Shown here: positions 55,625 through 64,000 of the stretch, piece after piece
How the letters are laid out: the number at the start of each line of letters is the position of its first letter
Position numbering within the stretch: the first letter of the stretch is position 1
NCBI RefSeq assembly: GCF_002072155.1
Contig: NZ_BDIY01000009.1
Coordinates: 62,001 to 126,000 of the forward strand
From: Roseovarius sp. A-2
GTDB lineage: Bacteria > Pseudomonadota > Alphaproteobacteria > Rhodobacterales > Rhodobacteraceae
Length of the DNA stretch: 64,000 nucleotides
Direction: 5' to 3'
Position numbers and translations under genes: made by a program
The notes under the pieces: generated by a model
Databases searched by the model: none
What the model was told of the DNA's origin: nothing
The model's input: only the letters and a program-made list of their open reading frames with translations

Positions 55625-57490
55625 TCAATTTCCAGATGTTTTTCCAGCGATCATGCGCAGCGCACCACGCAGTGCTCGGGCTTCTAATTCCTCGCCCAGA
55701 TAGGGGTCGGCGGTATAGCCCATGCGCTTCATCGCCTCGCCTTCCCGGTCATGTCGTGGAAGTGCAAGCGATGACCAGAACAGCCTCAGTCTTCCCTGCC
55801 AGCTTTGCGAATTGTTCTTCAGGATTGCCAGTGCAGGCAACAGTTGCCGTTCGATATCGTCGAAATCGGTTCCGAGGGGGAAATCGGGCAAGAGATCACG
55901 ATGCGGTCGAAGCCAGCCGGACAGCGTATGAGGGCTGTTTCTGCGATGGGCGGCGCGAATCTCGTAATTGGCAGGAATTTTTCCGGCGGATTTGGCTTGA
56001 TCAAGTAACTCCTCCTGAAAGCGGCTGTCGGCGATGGCAATCATTCGCGCCACCACTTCGGCATCGGGCTGCCCCCGCAGATCGGCGATCCCATATTCGG
56101 TGACCACGATATCGCGCATATGGCGCGGAACGGTCACGGCGGGCAGGTGCCAGAGAATGTTCGATTCCGCTTTGCCACCGCTCATCCGGGTTGCGGGCAG
56201 GGTGATGACTGACCGCGCGCCCTCCAGCGCAAAGGCCTGAGACACGAAATCAAACTGGCCGCCAACGCCGCTTACAACCTGGCCGTCCTTCACCATGTCC
56301 GACATCACGTCGCCCAGAATGCCGGCCTTCATCGCACCGTTGACAAAGCGCGCGCCAACGCGCGCGGTGCGCTTGGCACCTTCATCTCCGTAAAGCGCGT
56401 TGGTAAAGCTGACCGGCATCATCTGGATCTTTGCCCGCCGTTCAGCTGGCATTTCACGCAAGCGACGATAGAAATCTGTCGTTTCGACAAAGAACCCGGC
56501 ATGGATCGCCGCACCGTTGACCTCGCGGCGGATTACGCCCTTTTCAAAAAGCGCCAGCAACCCACCCACCAGCATCTCGGTCGCGGCATAAAGCCCTTGG
56601 GTGAATGGTGCCGTTTCGTCACCCAGAGCGAGAAACGGGCTGTCGTCGATGAGCGGCGCTATCTTGCCGCGATGGCGCAGCAAAAGCGCATGGGAGACCG
56701 CATCGCCGATTGAGCCGATTCCCACCTGTAGCGTCCCGCCATCGGGCACCAGCGGGGCCACATGCAGGCCAATGGCGTGATCAACCTCTGACACGGGCCG
56801 TCTGACGGCCGAGAAAAGCTCGAACTGTGGATGACCGTCCAGAACCAGCGCAACCTCGCTAGGGACCACCTCGGCCGGGCCAGGCATGAAGGGCAATTCG
56901 CCCGACACTTCGCCGACGAACAGAAAATCCAAACTTCCCTCGGCCCTGAAGCGCAGGAGATCGGCGGAAATATCGGTATTTGACGACAGGCTGAAGCGGC
57001 CTTTGTCTTTGGCCAGAAGCTGCATCATTACATTCGGCGATTGCCCGACCAACACATCGCGGGCATGGGTGTAATTGGCCGAAATATAAGATTGCTGCGC
57101 CGCATCGACGCCCAGCCAGCGACCGGCAAGGAAGAAAAACTCGTTCACGGTGATATTGGGCGGCAGCGTTCCCTCATGCAGCATCCGTGCATACCCGATC
57201 TTTGGATAGCGCCCAAAGAGGCGGTCCATTGCAGGCTCAAGAAAACAACGTTCCATATCGGATGATGGGACGGGCCGCTCCAGCGTCAGTGCGGTGAAAA
57301 TCGACAGGCTGACCGACGGATCATCCACCGCCGCCTGGGTTAGCGCGTTCAGGATCGTCACCGGCTTACCCAAGCCGAGTGGCAGCGCCAGCCGAATGTC
57401 GCCGCCCGTGTAATCTATGATCCGATTGACTATGTCGGTCGGATCATCGGTTCGTATGTGCGGTCTCTCAACCAAGATCATCCCAGCCAC
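55625..57490 (-). CDS. Acetyl-CoA hydrolase/transferase family protein
   Basis: This 621 aa CoA-transferase-like protein may move CoA between acyl groups or hydrolyse acyl-CoA. The C-terminal AcetylCoA_hyd_C domain shows SGVGGQFDFVSQAF and the block VTEYGIADLRGQ. It starts at GTG 57490 (or ATG 57481), overlapping the fadB/J stop by up to 23 bases. The length exceeds typical 4-hydroxybutyrate CoA-transferases (about 430 aa), and the N-terminal 150 residues are less typical. It is the last gene of the beta-oxidation operon. Confidence 0.82.
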   Translation of the reverse strand: MAGMILVERPHIRTDDPTDIVNRIIDYTGGDIRLALPLGLGKPVTILNALTQAAVDDPSVSLSIFTALTLERPVPSSDMERCFLEPAMDRLFGRYPKIGYARMLHEGTLPPNITVNEFFFLAGRWLGVDAAQQSYISANYTHARDVLVGQSPNVMMQLLAKDKGRFSLSSNTDISADLLRFRAEGSLDFLFVGEVSGELPFMPGPAEVVPSEVALVLDGHPQFELFSAVRRPVSEVDHAIGLHVAPLVPDGGTLQVGIGSIGDAVSHALLLRHRGKIAPLIDDSPFLALGDETAPFTQGLYAATEMLVGGLLALFEKGVIRREVNGAAIHAGFFVETTDFYRRLREMPAERRAKIQMMPVSFTNALYGDEGAKRTARVGARFVNGAMKAGILGDVMSDMVKDGQVVSGVGGQFDFVSQAFALEGARSVITLPATRMSGGKAESNILWHLPAVTVPRHMRDIVVTEYGIADLRGQPDAEVVARMIAIADSRFQEELLDQAKSAGKIPANYEIRAAHRRNSPHTLSGWLRPHRDLLPDFPLGTDFDDIERQLLPALAILKNNSQSWQGRLRLFWSSLALPRHDREGEAMKRMGYTADPYLGEELEARALRGALRMIAGKTSGN

Positions 57491-59543
57491 GATCAGGGGT
57501 AAAGCGGGGGCCGAGTGTGTCGGCCAATTCCGTCAGGCGGCCTTTGATCTCGCCGATGCCCCGCGTTCGGGCATAGTGCATAGGACCACCCCGGAAAGGC
57601 GGAAATCCGGTGGCAAAGATCATCGCGCCGTCGATTTCGTTTTCAGTCCGCGCCACATCGCGGCGCAGGCATTCAACACAGGCATCCAGCATCGGCAGGA
57701 TCAGTCGGTCGGTCAAATCGGCGGGGCCAGTGCCTTCGGTGTCAGGCTCCGGCGTGCCGTCTTTCCACTCATAAAAGCCGGAGCCGGATTTCCTGCCCGT
57801 CTGCCCCGCCTCGACTTTCTCGCGCAGGCTATCCGAAATATCGGCCATCGGCTTTTCCAGCTTGCCACGCAGACTTTCGGCCACGTCCAGGCAGATATCG
57901 AGGCCTACCTGATCGGCCAGCGCCACCGGACCCATCGGCATTCCAAACTCCGTGGCAGCGCTGTCGATCACCTCTTTCGTCACGCCTTCGTCCATCAGGA
58001 CCATTGCTTCCATCAGAAACGGGGTCAGCGCACGGTTCACCAGAAAGCCCGGATAATCCTGCACCAGCGCCGGGAGCCGGTTGATCGACCCGCAAAACGC
58101 CGCGAGGCGGTCGACGACTACCTTTGAGGTCTTGGGATGCGCCACGACCTCGACCAGTTGCATCTTCGAGACCGGGTTGAAGAAATGCAGGCCCGCAAAG
58201 CGGGTTGGCGCGCGCACCTTTCCTGCAAGTTCGGTCAGCTCCAGACTGGAAGTGTTGCTTGCCAGGATCGCGCCCGCCTTCATCCGCTTACCGAGATCGG
58301 CATAGATATCGCCCTTGAGATCGGGGCTTTCCGGCACCGCCTCGATCACCAGATCGGCCTGTGCCACGCCATAGCCTTCGGGGTCGGGGATTAAACGGTC
58401 CAGCGCATTGCGGGTCTCGATCCCGCTCAGGTGCTGCGCCTCGCAGATCGTCTTTGCCTGTTTCACGGCCTGCGCCAGTGGGCCCAGTTCAAGATCGCCA
58501 AGCGTCACCTTTTTGCCTTTGATTGCAACCCAGGCGGCAATCTCGCGGCCCATCGCGCCAGCACCCACAACATGGACATGGGTGATCTCGTCCTCGCCTT
58601 TGGCATTGTCTTTCAGCCCCTGGCGCAGGAAAAATACGCGGCGCAGGTTTTTGGAGGTTTCGGTGTCAAGCAGTCTGGCAAAAGATGCGATCTCGGCCTC
58701 CTGCATGGCCTCGCGGTCATCGCCATGGTCTTCCCAAAGCGCAATCAGCGCGTGAGGGGCGGGATAGTGTTTCTCGGGCGCGTTCTCGGCGGCTTTTGAA
58801 CGCATCTGTCGCGCGGCAAAGCTGCGGGCCGCTCTCAACCGATAAGAGTTCGAAATCAGGCCCTGTTCATGCTTCTCGACCTTGCCCGCAACAACCGCAC
58901 GCACGGCAGCAGGCACATGGCGTTCCGGGCAGATCAGATCGACAATGCCCAGTTCTTTCGCCTTTTTGGTATGGGCAGTCTTGCCGGTCAGCATCAGGGT
59001 CATCGCCTCGACCGGATCAATCAGCCCGGTCAACCGTAAAGTGCCGCCCAGCCCCGGGTGCAGACCCAGCATGACCTCGGGAAAAGCGAACGACGCACCC
59101 TCGACCGCAATCCGGTAATCGCAGGCCAGCGCGATCTCGAACCCGGCACCAAGGGCCGCACCATGGACCACGCAGATCGTCGGGCAGGTAAGCGCCGCGA
59201 TCCGATCCAAAACCCCGTGCCCTTGCTGCAGCAACTTTGCTGCGCCGTCGTCGGATATCTCGTCAAACCCAGATATATCGGCCCCGGCCGCAAAGCCGAC
59301 CCGCTTGGCCGACCGGATAACCAGCGCCTCAGGCACGTCCTTCTCAAGCGTGGCCACGTGGCGGTCGAGCTCGTGGATCACCTCCTGCGATACGGTGTTG
59401 GTGGTGCTGTCCTTGCGGTCGAAAACCAGCCAGGCAATTCCGTCTTCGCCCCGCGCCAGACGCCAATGGCCTTGTCCGGCCTGTGTTGCGGGGCCGAACT
59501 CCATTTCGGTAGCTTCCAGATGTTTCAACACTTTGCCTGGCAT
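57468..59543 (-). CDS. fadB: Fatty acid oxidation complex, enoyl-CoA hydratase / 3-hydroxyacyl-CoA dehydrogenase
   Basis: This bifunctional 691 aa enzyme hydrates enoyl-CoA and oxidises the 3-hydroxyacyl-CoA with NAD. The N-terminal crotonase domain has VHGAALGAGFEIALACDYRI. The NAD loop of the dehydrogenase domain is VVGAGAMGREIAAW near residue 323. The C-terminal 3HCDH domain includes FNPVSKMQLVEVV. ATG 59543 overlaps the fadA stop (TGATG). It could equally be named fadJ. Confidence 0.93.
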   Translation of the reverse strand: MPGKVLKHLEATEMEFGPATQAGQGHWRLARGEDGIAWLVFDRKDSTTNTVSQEVIHELDRHVATLEKDVPEALVIRSAKRVGFAAGADISGFDEISDDGAAKLLQQGHGVLDRIAALTCPTICVVHGAALGAGFEIALACDYRIAVEGASFAFPEVMLGLHPGLGGTLRLTGLIDPVEAMTLMLTGKTAHTKKAKELGIVDLICPERHVPAAVRAVVAGKVEKHEQGLISNSYRLRAARSFAARQMRSKAAENAPEKHYPAPHALIALWEDHGDDREAMQEAEIASFARLLDTETSKNLRRVFFLRQGLKDNAKGEDEITHVHVVGAGAMGREIAAWVAIKGKKVTLGDLELGPLAQAVKQAKTICEAQHLSGIETRNALDRLIPDPEGYGVAQADLVIEAVPESPDLKGDIYADLGKRMKAGAILASNTSSLELTELAGKVRAPTRFAGLHFFNPVSKMQLVEVVAHPKTSKVVVDRLAAFCGSINRLPALVQDYPGFLVNRALTPFLMEAMVLMDEGVTKEVIDSAATEFGMPMGPVALADQVGLDICLDVAESLRGKLEKPMADISDSLREKVEAGQTGRKSGSGFYEWKDGTPEPDTEGTGPADLTDRLILPMLDACVECLRRDVARTENEIDGAMIFATGFPPFRGGPMHYARTRGIGEIKGRLTELADTLGPRFTPDRGWDDLG

Positions 59544-60841
59544 CACACAGCCTCCAGCATCATCGCGCCGCCCAGTCCGCCACCGATGCATTCTGTGGCG
59601 ATACCGGTTTTGGCACCGTTGCGTTTCATAGCGTTTGCCAGATGCAGGACGATCCGGTTGCCGCTGGTGCCCACCGGGTGGCCCAGCGAAATCGCGCCGC
59701 CATCAACGTTCAGCCGACCGCGGTCAATCCGCCCGAACGCGCCGTTTAGCCCCAGAACCGTCTTGCAGAACGCCTCGTCCCCCCAGGCGGCGAGACAGGC
59801 CAGAACCTGCGCGGCAAACGCCTCATTGATTTCCCAAAGGCCCACATCCTCAACACTCAGTCCCTGACGTTTGGTGATCGGCGTCGCGGCCATGACCGGC
59901 CCCAGCCCCATGATCGAGGGATCAAGCGCTGCCCATTCGCTGTCGACGATCCGGGCCAGCGGCGTCAGCCCATGTTCTTCCACCGCTGCTTCCGAGGCCA
60001 GGATCACCCAGCTTGCGCCATCGGTGATCTGGCTGGAATTGCCAGCGGTCAATTTGCCATAGGGCCTCTCGAACACAGGATCGAGCTTGGCGAGGCTGTC
60101 CATGTCGCTATCGGGGCGCACCCCGTCATCTTGATCGTAAGCGTTGCCGTCGCGATCAAACACGGGCAAAACCTCGCCCTTCAAGTGGCCTTGCCCTTGC
60201 GCTTCTGCCAGTCGGTGATGGCTATCCATCGCATAGGCATCGGCGGTTTTGCGGTCGATATCGAAACGATGTGCCAGCACTTCGGCTGTCTGGCCCATGT
60301 TCAACTCGGTAATCGGGTCAGTCAGGCCACGTTCGAGCCCGATAATCGGTTTGAAAAATTCCGGCCTGAGACCGGCCATCGCCCGGGCGGTGGCCAGAGG
60401 GTCTTTCGCTTTTGCCATGTTGCCGAACCATTCGACGGCGCTCTGACGCAACACAAGCGGCGCATGGCTCAGCGCCTCGGCCCCGCCTGCCAGGATCATC
60501 TGGTGGCTGCCATCGCGGATGTAGCGATAGGCAGTGTCGATGGATTGCATCCCCGACCCACAGTTGATCTGCATGGTGAAGGCCACCATTTCCTCGCCCA
60601 GCCCAAGGCGAAGCGCGGCGACACGGGCGGGGTTCATCTCATCCTGAATGACATTCACGCAGCCCAAGATCACCAGATCAATCGCCTGCGGACCAAAAGG
60701 CTGGCGCAAAAGCAGCGGCCGACCGGCCTGCACCGCCAGATCGACGGGCGTGAACGGGCCGGGCTTGCCGCGGGCTTTCAGAAACGGTGTGCGGGCGCCA
60801 TCTACCAAATAGACAGGTCGGTCGGATTTTGCGGTCTTCAT
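59543..60841 (-). CDS. fadA: Acetyl-CoA C-acyltransferase (thiolase)
   Basis: This 432 aa thiolase cleaves 3-ketoacyl-CoA in the last step of beta-oxidation. The acylated Cys is in QINCGSGMQSID, the catalytic His is in GHPVGTSGN, and the second Cys in the C-terminal block TECIGGGLGGAMML. It overlaps fadE by four bases (ATGA) and fadB by one to three. The order fadE-fadA-fadB makes a compact operon. Confidence 0.94.
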   Translation of the reverse strand: MKTAKSDRPVYLVDGARTPFLKARGKPGPFTPVDLAVQAGRPLLLRQPFGPQAIDLVILGCVNVIQDEMNPARVAALRLGLGEEMVAFTMQINCGSGMQSIDTAYRYIRDGSHQMILAGGAEALSHAPLVLRQSAVEWFGNMAKAKDPLATARAMAGLRPEFFKPIIGLERGLTDPITELNMGQTAEVLAHRFDIDRKTADAYAMDSHHRLAEAQGQGHLKGEVLPVFDRDGNAYDQDDGVRPDSDMDSLAKLDPVFERPYGKLTAGNSSQITDGASWVILASEAAVEEHGLTPLARIVDSEWAALDPSIMGLGPVMAATPITKRQGLSVEDVGLWEINEAFAAQVLACLAAWGDEAFCKTVLGLNGAFGRIDRGRLNVDGGAISLGHPVGTSGNRIVLHLANAMKRNGAKTGIATECIGGGLGGAMMLEAV

Positions 60842-63087
60842 TCAGCGGCCTCCTTACGAGTATCAGAGCTGTCGGCCAGGCTTGGAAAATAGCGCCTCAG
60901 GTCTTTGGGGCTAAACTCATCCACCGCGACCACTTCGCTCACGATCTTTTCCATCGCGCGTATCGCGTCGACCTCGGCATCGCTCAACACACCGGCCTCG
61001 CGCGCCTCTTGCGGTGTTTTCTTCAGCTCGCGGAGCCGCTTCATCAGTGGCTCGGTTCGGATGACGCTGTCATAGGCATCGTTCAGCACGCGGATACCAT
61101 CCCGCTCGCACCCGCCGTAAATCCGTCCCAGTATCCGGTCTCTTGCTGCGGAGCGCTCATAGATCAGATCACTACAGGCTTTGACCAGATCATCATCCGG
61201 TCCCCGTGTGGCAACACGCGGCAGGGTCACGGCGCGGGCAAACCAAGCGGCCCACCAAGTTGGAAGATTGGTCAGCACCCCGTCCAGCGCGTCCGAGATC
61301 CGAGCCTCGGCCCGGTCAATCGTATAGCGCAAGACCGGAAGGTCAGCCTTTTGCCGACCTTCGTCACCCCAGCGTTTCAGCGTGGCAGAGGCGATGTAAA
61401 GCTCTGACAGGACATCGCCCATCCGGGCCGAGATCATCTCGCGCCGCTTTAGCGCACCGCCCAGCGTCAGGAAACACAGATCAGCAATCAGCGCATAGGC
61501 CGCCGACCAGCGCGCCAGCCGCCGGTAAAGCGGCTTTGCCTCGCCGACATCGGGCATCGGCCCAAAACGCCCGCCCGACCAGGCCCGGCCAAGCGCGCGG
61601 AAGGCCAGACCCGAGGTGTGGCGGACATGCGCCCAGAGGCTTTTGTCGAATTTCTCCAGCGACGTCTCACCGTCCTCTTCCTGAAGCGCCATCATGTGGT
61701 CGAGCATATGAGGGTGGGCGCGGATTGACCCCTGGCCAAAGATGATCAGGTTGCGGGTGACGATATTGGCGCCCTCGACCGTGATGCCGATGGGCACGGC
61801 GCGGTAGAGGTTCAACAGGTAATTCGACGGCCCGTCAATCACCGCTTTGCCGGAATGCACATCCATCGCATCATTCAGCGCCTCGCGCATCCGGAAGGTG
61901 GCATGCGCCTTCATGATTGCCGAGATTACGGAAAGGGCGCGGCCCTCATCAAGCCCGGCACAGGTGAATCGACGCGCGGCATCCATCGAATATATATCTG
62001 CGGCCAGCCGGCCCACCCGAGCCTGCACCCCGCCGAACTTTCCGATTGGCAGGCCGAATTGCTGGCGGATGCGGGAATAGGCCCCGGTCGTATGGGCCGA
62101 AAGCGCAATGGCGGCACAACTCATTGACGGCAGGGATATGCCGCGCCCTGCGGCCAGCGCGCTCATCAGCATCATCCAGCCGCGCCCGGCATAGTCCTTG
62201 CCGCCAATGATGTGATCGAGCGGAATAAATACGTCCTTGCCGGTTGTCGGTCCGTTCATGAACATCGTCGAGGACGGGATGTGACGACGCCCGGTTTCCA
62301 CGCCCTTAAGGTCAGTCGGCACCAGGGCGCAGGTGATGCCGATATCCTCTTCGCCGCCCAGATGGCCATCGGGATCGCGGAGCTTGAACGCTAGGCCCAG
62401 CACCGTGCAGACAGGGGCCAGCGTGATATAGCGCTTGGCCCAGTTGAGCCGGATGCCCAACACCTCATTGCCTTTCCATTTCCCCTTGCAAACCACGCCT
62501 TCGTCGAGCATCGCCGAGGCGTCCGAACCCGCGTCGGCGCTGGTCAGCCCGAAGGCCGGCAATTCGCGCCCGTCAGCCAAGCGGGGCAGCCAGTGATCGC
62601 GCTGCGCCTCGGTGCCGAATTGCATCAACAACTCGCCGGGCCCCAGTGAATTGGGAACCATCACCGTAACGGCGGCGGCGATGGATCGCGTGGCAACATA
62701 CCGCACAATCTCGGAATGCGCGTAGGCGGAAAATTCCAGACCCCCATAGGATTTTGGGATGATGATGCCGAAAAAACCCTTGTCGCGCAGATGCTGCCAG
62801 ACCGCTGGCGAAAGGTCGGCATCTTGCTGATTGATCTGCCAGTCGTCGATCATTTCGCACAACTCGCGACATGGCCCATCAATGAATGCCTGTTCGGCAT
62901 CACTCAGTTTCGGTGCTTTGATTTCAAGCATGCGGGACCAATCAGGATTACCCGAGAAAAGATCCTTCTCCCACCATACCTCACCGGCGTTCAGTGCTTC
63001 AGATTCGGTGTCGGACAGGGCTGGCAGCGCATCTTTGGCCCAACGATAAATTGGTTTGGTAAGATAGTCGCGGCGAAAATCTGACAT
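60838..63087 (-). CDS. fadE: Acyl-CoA dehydrogenase (FadE type)
   Basis: This 749 aa FAD enzyme introduces the alpha-beta double bond of acyl-CoA in the first step of beta-oxidation. The ACAD N- and middle domains carry FGLTSADAGSDAS and the helical C-terminal domain ends with a FadE-specific extension (DUF1974-like). GGAGG lies six bases before ATG 63087; an upstream ATG at 63105 is less well placed. It heads the operon. Confidence 0.93.
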   Translation of the reverse strand: MSDFRRDYLTKPIYRWAKDALPALSDTESEALNAGEVWWEKDLFSGNPDWSRMLEIKAPKLSDAEQAFIDGPCRELCEMIDDWQINQQDADLSPAVWQHLRDKGFFGIIIPKSYGGLEFSAYAHSEIVRYVATRSIAAAVTVMVPNSLGPGELLMQFGTEAQRDHWLPRLADGRELPAFGLTSADAGSDASAMLDEGVVCKGKWKGNEVLGIRLNWAKRYITLAPVCTVLGLAFKLRDPDGHLGGEEDIGITCALVPTDLKGVETGRRHIPSSTMFMNGPTTGKDVFIPLDHIIGGKDYAGRGWMMLMSALAAGRGISLPSMSCAAIALSAHTTGAYSRIRQQFGLPIGKFGGVQARVGRLAADIYSMDAARRFTCAGLDEGRALSVISAIMKAHATFRMREALNDAMDVHSGKAVIDGPSNYLLNLYRAVPIGITVEGANIVTRNLIIFGQGSIRAHPHMLDHMMALQEEDGETSLEKFDKSLWAHVRHTSGLAFRALGRAWSGGRFGPMPDVGEAKPLYRRLARWSAAYALIADLCFLTLGGALKRREMISARMGDVLSELYIASATLKRWGDEGRQKADLPVLRYTIDRAEARISDALDGVLTNLPTWWAAWFARAVTLPRVATRGPDDDLVKACSDLIYERSAARDRILGRIYGGCERDGIRVLNDAYDSVIRTEPLMKRLRELKKTPQEAREAGVLSDAEVDAIRAMEKIVSEVVAVDEFSPKDLRRYFPSLADSSDTRKEAAE

Positions 63088-63186
63088 GGCATACCTCCAC
63101 ATCATGTAACCCGCGAGCCCCTGTTTAGTTCCAAAAGGCCGCTAGAAGACATCACGATTTTAACAGATCATGCGCACTGTCAGTGA

Positions 63187-63366
63187 TCACCGAGGGCTGG
63201 TTTTCATGGCTTCCAACGCCAATTTAGCCGCTGTTCCGGTCGCGTCCCGGGTCAGCGTCGGGTCGACCTTCAGCCCGATCCGCGTGCCGGGTTTCATCTC
63301 GTCCTCGGTGATGTGATCGCCAATCAGCCGTTCTGACAGTGTCTTGCTCTTCTTTCGCCAGCCTTT
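63187..63366 (-). pseudogene. Aconitase-family gene remnant, N-terminal fragment
   Basis: Reading leftward from 63366, 59 residues give KTLSERLIGDHITEDEMKPG, then IGLKVDPTLTRDATGTAAKL, before a TGA at 63187. This resembles the N-terminus of aconitase/AcnA-type hydro-lyases (T-E-K-I ... I-D-Q-T-L-T-Q-D-A-T-G-T). There is no start codon in frame; a TAG stands just upstream at 63367-63369. An ATG at 63382 in another frame suggests a frameshift. It is a decayed relic. Confidence 0.5.
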
Positions 63367-63438
63367 CTATTGTCAGAGACATACAGTGACGGGCCCCATC
63401 CACGGCGGCCATGAACGCGGCCCGCTGTTCGTGCCGCG

Positions 63439-64000
63439 TCAGGCACCGGGGCCGCAGTCGATGCTGCGCGGAGAGTTTTCGCAGCTGTGGCCCAGGTTCA
63501 GGCTGAGATCGCGCAAGGCGGTGCGCAGGCCCTCCTCGATCACCGGGTGGTAGAAGGGCATGGCCAGCGCGGTTTCCACATCCATTCCGGCCTGCACCGC
63601 CCAGGCCAGCAGATGCGCCAGATGCTCTCCTCTCGGGGCTGCCATCTCGGCGCCAAGCAGACGGCCGGTGCTTCGCTCGGCGTAAACCCGTAGCCGCCCG
63701 CGATTCTGACGCAACACGCGGGCACGGCCCTGATCGGAGAAATCCACCTCGCCGATGGCAAAATCGCAGGAGGTATCCGATAATTCGGCAAACGATGCGC
63801 CAACAGTGGCAATGTTGGGTTCTGTGAACGCAATGGCCAACGGCGTGCGCCGCGGATGGGTTTCGACCTCGGGGAACCTTCCGGCGTTATCGCCCGCGAT
63901 ACGCCCGTCGTCTGCTGCCTCGTGCAGCAACGGAATACGGGCGGCGACATCGCCTGCGAAAAAGATATGCCCCGCCTCGGCCTGCATCGTCAGCGGATCA
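63439..64000 (-). CDS. Dihydrolipoamide dehydrogenase-like flavoprotein, C-terminal part
   Basis: The frame enters from the right edge of the window. It carries the FAD Asp block (HIFFAGDVAARIPLLHEAADD) and the dimerisation domain, with FTEPNIATVG near its start and AMPFYHPVIEEGLR near its end. The His-x-x-x-x-Glu pair (HPVIEE) of disulfide oxidoreductases is present. About 187 residues are visible. The N-terminus with FAD and redox-Cys motifs lies beyond 64000. Confidence 0.82.
   Translation of the reverse strand, partial: DPLTMQAEAGHIFFAGDVAARIPLLHEAADDGRIAGDNAGRFPEVETHPRRTPLAIAFTEPNIATVGASFAELSDTSCDFAIGEVDFSDQGRARVLRQNRGRLRVYAERSTGRLLGAEMAAPRGEHLAHLLAWAVQAGMDVETALAMPFYHPVIEEGLRTALRDLSLNLGHSCENSPRSIDCGPGA

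Overview
The window looks like a chromosome segment of a GC-rich alphaproteobacterium, most likely a member of the Rhodobacterales (Roseobacter group). Support comes from gene content: crotonyl-CoA carboxylase/reductase and ethylmalonyl-CoA mutase of the ethylmalonyl-CoA pathway, a membrane-bound ferritin behind an Irr-type iron box, a CIRCE-preceded groESL, a TRAP transporter, an aa3-type oxidase subunit I that stands alone, and many GC-rich open frames with GTG/TTG starts.

Region 1 (1-31.9 kb) is ordinary core genome. It holds an ABC permease and a GMC oxidoreductase; a TetR regulator with a small exported peptide and a palindromic operator; the ferritin/VIT1 iron exporter; ethylmalonyl-CoA mutase, a PlsB-type acyltransferase and crotonyl-CoA carboxylase/reductase; a manganese pyrophosphatase; groES-groEL; a threonine-degradation operon (kbl, a PLP-dependent cysteine-synthase-like gene, tdh); a hydantoinase/oxoprolinase protein; queG; a glutathione transferase; mtgA; gltD-gltB; uppP; and an NDUFA9-like reductase. 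It ends at tRNA-Leu(CAG).

Region 2 (31.99-55.35 kb) is accessory and rich in insertion sequences. Ten bases after the tRNA lies the first of two inverted IS6-type elements. They enclose an AT-richer three-gene remnant: an HlyC-like acyltransferase homologue with Tyr where HlyC has its catalytic His, a two-helix membrane protein, and a pretoxin-HINT protein cut off by the second IS. A G12 tract sits at the ribosome-binding site of the first gene. Next comes a gene block (35.0-43.6 kb) of di-iron hydroxylase, alcohol dehydrogenase, alpha/beta hydrolase, GntR regulator, NDH-2-like flavoprotein and TRAP transporter, bounded by IS6-type elements on both sides. A HxlR-controlled block with several alpha/beta hydrolases follows, one of them fused to a LuxR-type helix-turn-helix. 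Then come a divergent ctaD/nsrR pair with palindromes between them, and a nested pile of IS6, IS21, ISKra4-like and IS110 fragments (52.7-55.35 kb).

Region 3 (55.6-64 kb) is a tightly coupled beta-oxidation operon read leftward (fadE, fadA, fadB/J, acetyl-CoA hydrolase/transferase), an aconitase-family gene remnant, and the C-terminal part of a dihydrolipoamide-dehydrogenase-like gene running off the end.

The best candidate for something undescribed is the HlyC-like / small membrane protein / pretoxin-HINT locus. The catabolic block between IS elements and the NO-sensor-linked oxidase gene come next. All functions are inferred from reading the translated sequence; no database search was run.
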